Source of the DNA: an uncultured Acidimicrobiaceae bacterium
Lineage (GTDB): Bacteria > Actinomycetota > Acidimicrobiia > Acidimicrobiales > SZUA-35
Direction of reading: 5' to 3'
NCBI GenBank assembly: GCA_947259095.1
Contig: CAMYLA010000006.1
Coordinates: forward strand, 33,271 to 97,270
DNA length: 64,000 nucleotides
In this document: piece by piece, positions 57,363 through 64,000 of the stretch
Layout: each line of letters starts with the position of its first letter
Numbering within the stretch: the first letter of the stretch is position 1
Translations under genes and position numbers: made by a program
Notes under the pieces: model-generated
Seen by the model: only the letters and a program-made list of their open reading frames with translations
The model's database searches: none
Told to the model about the DNA's origin: nothing

Positions 57363-60300
57363 TCAGGACGCGGCGCTGATGGCGACCCGCTTGTTCGACA
57401 GGCTCCGGCTGCCGGACGTTGCGACCAGTCGAACACGGCTCTCGGCGAAGTTGGTGGTGAGCAGCTTCTCGGCTGCGATACCCGACATCCAGTCGAGGAC
57501 GGTGAACCGCTGGTCAGACAACGCCCGCTGCAGGGCCGCCGCCTCGACCAGCCGGCCCGGCGAGTAGTGCTGCCACTCGGTGCTCATCCGCCCGTCGTAG
57601 ATCCGGTAGGTGTCGCCGTCGAGGATGGCAACTGCGTAGGCCGCCAGCTCACCGTCGAGCCGGAGGGTGGCGATCTCGATTTCCCAGTCCTCGTTCCCGC
57701 CCTCGACCACCCGACGCCAGAACTCGCGCTCGGCGGGACGGTCAAGGTCGCTGTTGCGGCGGGCATCGCGGTCGCGGGACACGTGCACCGCTTCCACCTC
57801 GTCCAACAGCTCGGAGCTGATGGCCCGGCCTCGATCGAAGGCGATGACCATCTCGAGGCCGTCCTGTTCGATCCGGTTGCGAGCCTTGCGGAGCTGCTTT
57901 CGTTTGCTCTTGCTCAGCACCTCTTCGATGCTGTGGGCGGTGGAGAACACCACCCGGGGAACCCGCAGCTCCGGTAGGAGCTGGCCGTTGTCGAGCTTCT
58001 CGTTCAGGTAGCGCAGCGTCGGGTCGTGGTCCGGCAGCTGTTCCAGGTCCAGGGCCCAGGCTTCTGACACGTCGTCGAGTGCGTCGACGATGGCCTTGGC
58101 CAATGCCAGCCCGGCGGCCGGGTCCCGGGCGGGAAGTCCGGCGTAGAGCGAGCTGCTGTGGCCCATCGCCACCACGGTGGCGCCGGATGCCTTCTTGTCG
58201 ATGGCCAGCATGGCGCAGCCGACGAGCTGCTGGGTGTCGGGGGTGCGGACCTGGACCATCATCGGCGTCCAGGCGGTGAAGGACTCGGCCCAGTGCTGGA
58301 GCCAGCCCCAGGTTGCCATGACCGGCATCTTCAGATCCCGGACCAGCTCGTCGACGTCTTTCGACATCGGTCGGATCTCCTTGAGTCCGTACCCGACCTC
58401 GATGTCGAAGCTGCGGTCCTGGACTTCCTCGGAAGACTGGCGCCAGGCCTCGAGCGGTTCCACCTCGTCGTCGAGATGCTCTCGGAACAACGATGTCAGC
58501 GCCGAGCCGGTGAGCGGGCGGCAGTAGTAGAAACCCTGACCCCGGTCGCATCCCAGCTTGCGGAGGATGCCGGCCTGATCGGAGTACTCGATGCCCTCGG
58601 CCACGGTGTAGGCACCGAGCGCTCTCGACAGGTTGACCACCGCTTCGACCAGGGCCGAAGACGTGGACGACCGGTGCAGTTCGTTGATGAACGAACGGTC
58701 GATCTTGATGGCGTCGACCGGGAAGGCCTTGAGGTAGCTCAGCGACGAGTAGCCGGTGCCGAAGTCGTCGATCGCCAGCTTCACGCCGATCGTCTTGAGC
58801 TGGCCGAGAATGCCTGCGCTCTGATCGGCATCGATGGCCAGCATCGATTCGGTGATCTCCAACACCACCCGGTTGGCGGCGATGCCCGAAGCGCTGATGG
58901 CGTTTGTCAGACCGTTGATGAGCTGGTCGTCCTGGAGTTGCCGCATCGACAGGTTGACCGAGACGCTGATGTCCTCGCAGCCGGAGATCTTGTGCCACTG
59001 GGCGGCCTGGCGGCAAGCCTCGCGGATCACCCAGTTGCCGATGGGGACGATCATGCCGTTCTCTTCGGCCAGGGTGATGAATCGATCGGGGGCGATCATG
59101 CCCCGCTCCGGGTGCTTCCAACGCAGCAGGGCCTCGACCAGTTGGACCTTGCCGGTCTGCAGCTCGAAGATCGGCTGGTAGTGGAGCTGGAACTGCTTCT
59201 CGTCGAGGGCCTTCTGGAGGTCGGCCTTGAGGTCGAGGCGTTCCATTGCCTCCTCGTGCATCTCGGCCTCGAAGACCTCGAACCGCCCCTTGCCCCGCGA
59301 CTTCGAGAGGTACATGGCAACGTCGGCGTTGCGCATGATCAAGTCGACGTCACTGGTGCCGTCTATGTCGATGGCGATGCCGATGCTGGCCATGGCCCGG
59401 ACACTGCGGTCGCCGAGATCGACCGGGTCGCCCAGTGACTCCAGGGCCCGTCGGGCCACGTTGGTGGCGTCGCGTTTGTCGACCGCCGACTCCAGCAGCA
59501 CCGCGAACTCGTCGCCACCGAAGCGGGCAACGGTGTCGCCTTCCCGAACGACATTGCCCAGCCTGGTGGCCACCTCGGCCAGAAGCTGATCGCCGGCCGG
59601 ATGGCCGAGGCTGTCGTTCACGGTCTTGAAGTCGTCGAGGTCGATGAACAGCACCGCCACCGGGTGTTTGCGGTCGTTCTTGGCCAGGGCGGCCTTGGTC
59701 CGTTCGGCGAACAGGACCCGGTTGGCCAGGCCGGTCAGTGAGTCGTGCTCAGCGTCGTGGCGGAGCCGGTCCTTGCCCTTCTCGACGGTCTTCATCAGGT
59801 CGAAGACCCGGGTCAGGATGAGCATGAACAGCATTGCCGAGGCGGCGATGGTGACCACCCGGTCGGCCAGGTTGCCCCAGAACAGATCGATGAGGGGCAC
59901 GCTGAGGGTGGCGACGAACATGATGATCAGCTGGATCGGGGTCAGTCGATCCTGGTCCTCGGGCTCCGGCGGCCGCCGCTTCACCCTGGGATGGAGGGCG
60001 GCGATCGAGAAGCCGACGTAGAACAGCAGCCAGAAGGCGTCGATGAACAGGCCGGTCTTGAAGGTGCCGTTGACGAGGTAGATCTGGTAGCCGGTGTCGG
60101 CAACGGCCAGCGAGCCGATGGCGGCAACGATGAAGGCGAACGGCGGATGCTTGAGGTGGACGGTCACCACGAGCCGGGCCGCCACCGCCAGCAGGGCAAC
60201 GTCCATCACCGGGTAGCCGAGGGACACCGCCAATGCGCCGAAGTTGGTGTCGGAGACGAAGAAGTCGTCGACGAACAGCACCCACATCGTGCCGAACATG

Positions 60301-60701
60301 GCGATACCGACAACGGCGGCGTCGATGAAGCTGGCCCTGCTCCGGCCGGGGGCCACCTCGTTGACCATCTTGATCAGGCCGATGATCATCAGCGGGTACA
60401 TCGCCAGATAGAACCCGTCGGCGACGTTGGGGAACGGCGGGCCGGACTCACCGGACTGCAGCTCGATGACGTAGTAGATGACGTCTGCGGTGAGGAACGA
60501 GGCGAGTCCACCGGCGAACCACAGCCACGGAGCCACCGGTCTCGGTCGGTTCTTCCAGATGCCGAACAGCAACAGGATCAGGGACACCAGGCCAACGCCG
60601 TTGTACAGCACAAGCTTGGACTCGGGGGACTTCTCCACAAAGAAATAGACCGTCGTCAGTGCCGCGGCGACGACGAGCCAGATCTTCCACAAGGTCCTCA
60701 T
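57363..60701 (-). CDS. membrane GGDEF-EAL protein fused to a C-terminal CelD/BcsL-type acyltransferase
   Basis: About 1112 residues. Residues 1-300 contain eight to ten membrane helices. The GGDEF domain follows (about 315-480) with intact ARFGGDEFAVLL at about 393, then the EAL domain (about 490-740) with VEALLRW (about 522), NLSMRQL, EITESML, IDDFGTGYSSL, IKIDRSF and AEGIE, all catalytic residues present. After a linker, residues about 765-1112 form a GNAT/CelD-like acyltransferase (SKSKRKQLRKARNRIEQDG, IYDGRMSTEWQHYSPGRLVEAAALQRAL). It could make, degrade and answer to c-di-GMP in polymer acylation. The ATG at 60701 starts the first helix; ATG 60734 is an alternative. Confidence 0.9.
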   Translation of the reverse strand: MRTLWKIWLVVAAALTTVYFFVEKSPESKLVLYNGVGLVSLILLLFGIWKNRPRPVAPWLWFAGGLASFLTADVIYYVIELQSGESGPPFPNVADGFYLAMYPLMIIGLIKMVNEVAPGRSRASFIDAAVVGIAMFGTMWVLFVDDFFVSDTNFGALAVSLGYPVMDVALLAVAARLVVTVHLKHPPFAFIVAAIGSLAVADTGYQIYLVNGTFKTGLFIDAFWLLFYVGFSIAALHPRVKRRPPEPEDQDRLTPIQLIIMFVATLSVPLIDLFWGNLADRVVTIAASAMLFMLILTRVFDLMKTVEKGKDRLRHDAEHDSLTGLANRVLFAERTKAALAKNDRKHPVAVLFIDLDDFKTVNDSLGHPAGDQLLAEVATRLGNVVREGDTVARFGGDEFAVLLESAVDKRDATNVARRALESLGDPVDLGDRSVRAMASIGIAIDIDGTSDVDLIMRNADVAMYLSKSRGKGRFEVFEAEMHEEAMERLDLKADLQKALDEKQFQLHYQPIFELQTGKVQLVEALLRWKHPERGMIAPDRFITLAEENGMIVPIGNWVIREACRQAAQWHKISGCEDISVSVNLSMRQLQDDQLINGLTNAISASGIAANRVVLEITESMLAIDADQSAGILGQLKTIGVKLAIDDFGTGYSSLSYLKAFPVDAIKIDRSFINELHRSSTSSALVEAVVNLSRALGAYTVAEGIEYSDQAGILRKLGCDRGQGFYYCRPLTGSALTSLFREHLDDEVEPLEAWRQSSEEVQDRSFDIEVGYGLKEIRPMSKDVDELVRDLKMPVMATWGWLQHWAESFTAWTPMMVQVRTPDTQQLVGCAMLAIDKKASGATVVAMGHSSSLYAGLPARDPAAGLALAKAIVDALDDVSEAWALDLEQLPDHDPTLRYLNEKLDNGQLLPELRVPRVVFSTAHSIEEVLSKSKRKQLRKARNRIEQDGLEMVIAFDRGRAISSELLDEVEAVHVSRDRDARRNSDLDRPAEREFWRRVVEGGNEDWEIEIATLRLDGELAAYAVAILDGDTYRIYDGRMSTEWQHYSPGRLVEAAALQRALSDQRFTVLDWMSGIAAEKLLTTNFAESRVRLVATSGSRSLSNKRVAISAAS

Positions 60702-60849
60702 GGCTGTGACATCGACTCGGGAACGGGCCGACATGAGTCGGACCGGCGGTCGAGGCGAAGATGAGCCGGTGGGCCCATTGCCGGACGACCGGTGCATGGG
60801 TCGCCGAAAACCGTCATCGCTCCCGGGGCGACGACCCCGACCAGAGGCG

Positions 60850-61743
60850 TCACGACGTCGCTCCGACCCCGACCAGCAGCAGCGCCGAACAGGCCCCGAT
60901 CAGCCCCGCCACCTGGACTCGTGCGATCCGTTCCCGCAGCACGATGCGGGCCAGGAGCACCGTGGCCGCCGGGTAGAGCGAGACCACGGCCGCAACCCAG
61001 GTGAAGCTGCCGTCGGCCAAGGCCAGGAGGTAGAAACTGTTGGCCGAGCAGTCGAGCACGCCGGCCACGGCGATGGCAGGCCAGTCCGAGCGGTGGGGGC
61101 GGACCCAGGCCCGACGGGCCGACAGTATCGCCGCCAGTCCGATCACCGACGCCAGTCGGGCCCCGACCAGAGGGTAGAGCCCGGCTTCGGACGAGGTCTG
61201 GGCCAATGCCACGAAGAACAGCCCGAACCCGAGACCGGCGATGATCGACAGCCGCCTGGTCTTGGCGGTGGCGAACCGGCGGCGGGCGCGACCCCGGGGG
61301 GTGGCGATCGATGGCACGGTCTGGGCCACAATGCCACCGGCGGAGACGACGATCCCGGCCGGTACGGCCAGTGCGATACCGGTCAGGGTGAGGTTGTTCG
61401 GCACCTCGCCGATCAGCAGGCCGGTGCTCACCGGTACCAGCGAACCGATCAGGGCGGTCACGGCGGCGGCGGTGGTCATCGGACCATCGGCCAGGGCACG
61501 GTAGAAGGTGGTGAGACCGATCGCCGCACCGACACCGCCAACCGCACCCCATGCCATGTCGGCCGGGGTGACGACGGCCCTGGCCGAGGCGGCCAGGATC
61601 GCCACCAGCGAGAGCAGGCTGATCAGTTGCACGGCGATGGTCACCAGCACGGCGTCGTTCCGCTTGGTGGCAAGGCCACCGGAGAAATCGGACGCACCAT
61701 ACGACAGGCCGGAAACAGCGGCGAAGACGACAGCGATCACCAA
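60850..61743 (-). CDS. EamA/DMT-family transporter
   Basis: A 297-residue protein with ten hydrophobic segments in two EamA repeats (IAVVFAAVSGLSYGASDFSGGLATKR... and AVAGVLDCSANSFYLLALADGSFTWVAAVVSLYPAATVLLARIVLRERIARVQVAGLIGACSALLLVG). Members of the drug/metabolite transporter superfamily export or import small metabolites; the substrate cannot be predicted. The start is TTG 61743 or GTG 61740, after a G-rich stretch that may bind the ribosome. It lies 149 nt upstream of the GGDEF-EAL gene in the same direction and might be cotranscribed. Confidence 0.88.
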   Translation of the reverse strand: MVIAVVFAAVSGLSYGASDFSGGLATKRNDAVLVTIAVQLISLLSLVAILAASARAVVTPADMAWGAVGGVGAAIGLTTFYRALADGPMTTAAAVTALIGSLVPVSTGLLIGEVPNNLTLTGIALAVPAGIVVSAGGIVAQTVPSIATPRGRARRRFATAKTRRLSIIAGLGFGLFFVALAQTSSEAGLYPLVGARLASVIGLAAILSARRAWVRPHRSDWPAIAVAGVLDCSANSFYLLALADGSFTWVAAVVSLYPAATVLLARIVLRERIARVQVAGLIGACSALLLVGVGATS

Positions 61744-61819
61744 CCCCCCGTCGGCCCGCCTGTCGTCGGTTCAAGCCCGCCCGGCTCACAGACCGGGCGA
61801 TTCCCGCCGACAGGAGCTC

Positions 61820-62890
61820 ATGGATCCTCATATCCGGTGGCTACGGCGCCACGTGCTGGCCCGCGTCCTGACGAGGCTCGTGGTCGAGGGTGCCGTGGTA
61901 GCGGTGCTCGGTTCGGCAACCGGCGTACTCCTCGGCCTCGATCCCCTGACCGCAATCATGGCCTCGGTGGTCGCCGCCCACCTGTACTCGCTCCTCCGGC
62001 TGGGCGTCGCCATCTGGTGCAACCCGGTGAACCATCGCTACCTGAGCCGCTGGGAAGACCATTCCCAACACCTGCGGCCCTCGCCTCCGACCAAATCGGC
62101 CGAACGGCCACTCGACGCTGATCTGGGCCGGATCGGCTTGCGCCACCTGGTTCGCCTCGACCGCTCCGACATGGCCACCGACGGCTACGAGGTCTACGCC
62201 TCGGGGTCACGCCTGGTGCTGGCCGCGGTCGGAGCGGGCGGCGGGCAGTGCGCCATCCTGTCACGACTGTCTGACGGGCGGTTGCTGGTGACCAGCCCCG
62301 ACCTCGTGCCGCCAAGCCATGGGGTGATGATCAACCTGGCATTCGAGGGCTCCCCGTCGGAGCTGGTGCTCCGCCACATCGAGACCCTCACCCGGCTCCG
62401 CCACCAGGGCCTCAGCACCCTGCCGGCCGGCTACGACCTCCTGATCGACCAGCTTCGGCTCGAATGGCAGGCCTGGGATGAGCTGGGCCCGATCATCGGG
62501 CCGCTGCTTGCCATCGACCCCCGCCCCCAGCCCCACCTGCTCCAGGCCCGGGTTCCCGCAGATCTCCTGTGGCGTCGGTCATCGGCGCCGACGACGAACG
62601 GGGTCGTCAGGCACCGCTTCGTTGGACCGGCGGTGCAGGCGTCGCCCGGCGCACCCCTTGGCGGGGCCCGGAGTGTCGTGGTGGAGATCGAGGTACCCCG
62701 CCCCGGACCGGCCACCGGTCTCGTCGGGCTTCACGTCGGGCCCGGGCCGGGCCAACCGGGCGTCGCCAGAGCCGAGGTGTCGGGCGACGCTGCGGGGGAC
62801 GGCCGGCCGGGCAGCGGCAGGATCAGGCGATCCGGTCGCCGGCCGCCGGTTTCCCGAGCGAGACGTCGCCCGGTGGCCGCCGGCCGCTGA
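61820..62890 (+). CDS. membrane-anchored protein of unknown function
   Basis: A 356-residue protein that I do not recognise. Two N-terminal hydrophobic segments (LTRLVVEGAVVAVLGSATGVLLGLDPLTAIMASVVAAHLYSLLRLGVAIW) suggest a hairpin anchor. The rest is a soluble domain with the strand-like stretches GYEVYASGSRLVLAAVGAGGGQCAILSRLSDGRLLVTSPDLVPPSHGVMINLAFEGSP, a helical part near LVLRHIETLTRLRHQGLSTLPAGYDLLIDQLRLEWQAWDEL, and an Arg/Gly/Pro-rich tail of about 70 residues. The ATG at 61820 has CAGGAG 4 nt upstream, fixing the start. Upstream is the divergent EamA gene. Confidence 0.75.
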   Translation: MDPHIRWLRRHVLARVLTRLVVEGAVVAVLGSATGVLLGLDPLTAIMASVVAAHLYSLLRLGVAIWCNPVNHRYLSRWEDHSQHLRPSPPTKSAERPLDADLGRIGLRHLVRLDRSDMATDGYEVYASGSRLVLAAVGAGGGQCAILSRLSDGRLLVTSPDLVPPSHGVMINLAFEGSPSELVLRHIETLTRLRHQGLSTLPAGYDLLIDQLRLEWQAWDELGPIIGPLLAIDPRPQPHLLQARVPADLLWRRSSAPTTNGVVRHRFVGPAVQASPGAPLGGARSVVVEIEVPRPGPATGLVGLHVGPGPGQPGVARAEVSGDAAGDGRPGSGRIRRSGRRPPVSRARRRPVAAGR

Positions 62891-62895
62891 GCCCC

Positions 62896-62925
62896 GGTCA
62901 CGGTCACGGTCACGGTCACGGTCAA
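62896..62925 (+). repeat. hexanucleotide tandem repeat downstream of the unknown membrane gene
   Basis: Four exact GGTCAC units (62896-62919) and a fifth near-match GGTCAA follow the stop codon by 5 nt. Similar words recur in the next 20 nt (CACGTTCACGGTCAA). It is noncoding and could vary in copy number. Confidence 0.9.
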
Positions 62926-63005
62926 CCATCACGTTCACGGTCAACCGGCTCGGCCCAGTCGTCTCGGTCCGGGCGTCGCCGGTCCTGCCCTGCGGGGCGG
63001 TGGAC

Positions 63006-63034
63006 TTGAGGTCGGGGAACCGCACCCCTAGATT
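63006..63034 (+). promoter_or_regulatory. leaderless promoter of the SDR gene
   Basis: TTGAGG (63006-63011) and TAGATT (63029-63034) are 17 nt apart, and the ATG begins 6 nt after the -10 box. No Shine-Dalgarno is present. This is the best-formed plus-strand promoter in the window. Confidence 0.6.
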
Positions 63035-63040
63035 CCTGCG

Positions 63041-63823
63041 ATGGATGTTCGACTGGACGGCAGAAACGCACTGATCACCGGGGGAAGCCTTGGCCTCGGC
63101 CGAGCCATGGCCCTGGAGTTCGCACGATCCGGCGCCTCGGTGGCCATCGTGGGGCGGACCAGGGAGACCCTCGACGAGGCGGTTGCGGCCATCGGCCCCG
63201 AGGTCGAGACCGAGGTTCGGGGCTACGCCTGCGACGTTCGGGACGGTTCGAGCCTGATCGACACCCACGAACGGATCGCCGCCGACCTGGGACCGGTCGA
63301 CATCCTGGTCAACAATGCCGGCACGTCTGCGGCCATGCCGTTTCTGGACGCAACCGACGAGGACTGGCAGAACGATCTGGACCTCAAACTGCTGGCCGCA
63401 GTTCGACTGTGCCGGCTGTGCATCCCTGCGATGCAGGAACGTCGCTGGGGCCGGATCATCAACGTGTTGAACACCGCGGCAAAAGCGCCCGGCCGAAACA
63501 GCATGCCGACCTCGGTCAGCAGGGCCGCCGGGATGGCGTTGACCAAGGCCCTGGCGTCGGAGATGGCGCCATACGGGATCCTGGTCAACGGCCTCAACAC
63601 CGGGGTGCTGGTGACGAACCAGTGGCACCGGCTGCATGAGAAGCGGGCACCGGACAAGCCGTTCGACGAGTTCCTGGAGTCCACCGGCAACATGGTGCCG
63701 GTCGGCCGTATGGGCGACCCCGCCGAGTTCGCCAACCTGGCCTGTTTCCTGGCCTCCGAGCACGCCTCGTACATCACCGGGACGGCGATCAACGTGGACG
63801 GTGGACTGTCACCGGTGGTCTAG
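63041..63823 (+). CDS. atypical short-chain dehydrogenase/reductase-like protein
   Basis: A 260-residue SDR. The cofactor motif ALITGGSLGLGRAMA, the DxD region ACDVRDG, NNAG (ILVNNAGTS) and the C-terminal ITGTAINVDGG are normal. The active site is not: where SDRs have YxxxK, this reads T157-S-V-S-R161 within MPTSVSRAAGMALTKAL, so both catalytic Tyr and Lys are lost, and the preceding Ser is in an unusual NTAAKAPGRNS segment. Related actinobacterial proteins show the same PTSVxRAAG pattern, which suggests a distinct subfamily rather than decay. The 3' end overlaps the convergent holin-family gene by 35 nt. Confidence 0.9.
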   Translation: MDVRLDGRNALITGGSLGLGRAMALEFARSGASVAIVGRTRETLDEAVAAIGPEVETEVRGYACDVRDGSSLIDTHERIAADLGPVDILVNNAGTSAAMPFLDATDEDWQNDLDLKLLAAVRLCRLCIPAMQERRWGRIINVLNTAAKAPGRNSMPTSVSRAAGMALTKALASEMAPYGILVNGLNTGVLVTNQWHRLHEKRAPDKPFDEFLESTGNMVPVGRMGDPAEFANLACFLASEHASYITGTAINVDGGLSPVV

Positions 63824-64000
63824 CGGTCGGCGGCCGGGAGTCGGGAAGCAGCACCGACAGAGCCCAACTGACGATGCCGATGATGATGCTCCCGCCAACT
63901 GCGGTGAAGAACCCGTCGACCTCGAGACCGGGGCTCAGCCAGGCGGTGAGCCCCAGCATCGAGGCGTTGATCACCAGGATGAACAGACCGAGGGTGATGA
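63789..64000 (-). CDS. phage-holin-family (PF04020) small membrane protein, C-terminal part
   Basis: The gene enters from the right edge, and only its last 70 codons are visible. TLGLFILVINASMLGLTAWLSPGLEVDGFFTAVGGSIIIGIVSWALS is the conserved C-terminal half of the four-helix PF04020 family, common in actinobacteria and cyanobacteria; a true holin role is not established. The final residues (RPPTARPPVTVHRPR) are encoded antisense to the SDR gene end, so the two convergent genes overlap by 35 nt. Confidence 0.85.
   Translation of the reverse strand, partial: ITLGLFILVINASMLGLTAWLSPGLEVDGFFTAVGGSIIIGIVSWALSVLLPDSRPPTARPPVTVHRPR

Noticed and set aside
58158..60764. Plus-strand open frames opposite the GGDEF-EAL gene
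   Set aside because: The minus-strand protein has intact catalytic motifs along its whole length. The plus-strand translations are rich in His/Asp/Gly and lack similarity to known families.
1..64000. Mobile elements, CRISPR arrays, tRNA or rRNA genes
   Set aside because: No transposase, integrase, spaced direct repeats of CRISPR type, tRNA cloverleaf with CCA or rRNA motif was found. The tandem repeats present are short and not spaced by unique sequence.

Overview
The window is chromosomal DNA from a high-GC Gram-positive bacterium, most likely an actinobacterium and plausibly of the class Acidimicrobiia. Several signals point there: strong G/C bias at third codon positions, actinobacterial families (DUF3499, a DUF2520/PanG protein beside panC, PcnA-type HD domain, DUF2510 leader on an AIM24 protein, lipoboxes on low-complexity propeller lipoproteins), frequent GTG/TTG starts, and many genes with a TANNNT -10 box only 6-9 nt before the start codon (leaderless mRNAs). 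I see no tRNA or rRNA genes, insertion sequences, prophage, or CRISPR array. Coding density is high and strands alternate in short operons.

Left part (1-24.9 kb): a YCII-domain gene cut by the window edge; an FAD-dependent amine oxidase-like enzyme followed by mutM; a MarR regulator with a palindrome over its own start; a pantothenate cluster (panG-like, panC, panB) followed by an RNB-domain RNase; an AIM24 protein and an S9 peptidase transcribed divergently; an alkylation-repair operon (Ada-AlkA fusion plus Ogt); a GntR/membrane-protein pair; 2-phosphosulfolactate phosphatase; a crotonase gene that has lost its middle in frame; a HAD phosphatase, Ppx/GppA and PrmA; an excalibur-domain membrane protein; nitronate monooxygenase; and two exported proteins (DUF4214 and a lytic transglycosylase).

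Middle part (24.9-46 kb): two beta-propeller-like envelope proteins flanking an ACAD10/11-type phosphotransferase and surE, which is preceded by a perfect 32-bp tandem duplication; a tandem glycine riboswitch controlling gcvT and gcvP (gcvH is absent from this locus); DUF3499 diverging from hisC; a three-gene translationally coupled polysaccharide module (Wzz-like protein with a degenerate BY-kinase-like domain, O-antigen-ligase-like protein, flippase); a convergent kinase/sulfotransferase pair; an alkyltransferase-like protein; an HD-domain half of a CCA enzyme; and a DUF4097 protein.

Right part (46-64 kb): a PA14-bearing GH3 glucosidase; a DUF4230-like membrane protein; rhodanese; a membrane-anchored trypsin-like protease; an orphan ECF sigma factor; a class V aminotransferase-fold enzyme; an N-acyl-D-amino-acid deacylase-like amidohydrolase; a cyclase/kynurenine-formamidase-like enzyme; a very large membrane GGDEF-EAL protein fused to a CelD/BcsL-type acyltransferase; an EamA transporter; an unknown membrane protein; an SDR lacking the catalytic Tyr/Lys; and a truncated phage-holin-family (PF04020) gene at the edge.

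The most unusual item is the c-di-GMP synthesis/degradation protein joined to an acyltransferase. It suggests direct coupling between second-messenger signalling and acylation of a surface polymer. The polysaccharide assembly and sulfation genes about 16 kb away make that reading plausible but do not prove a link.
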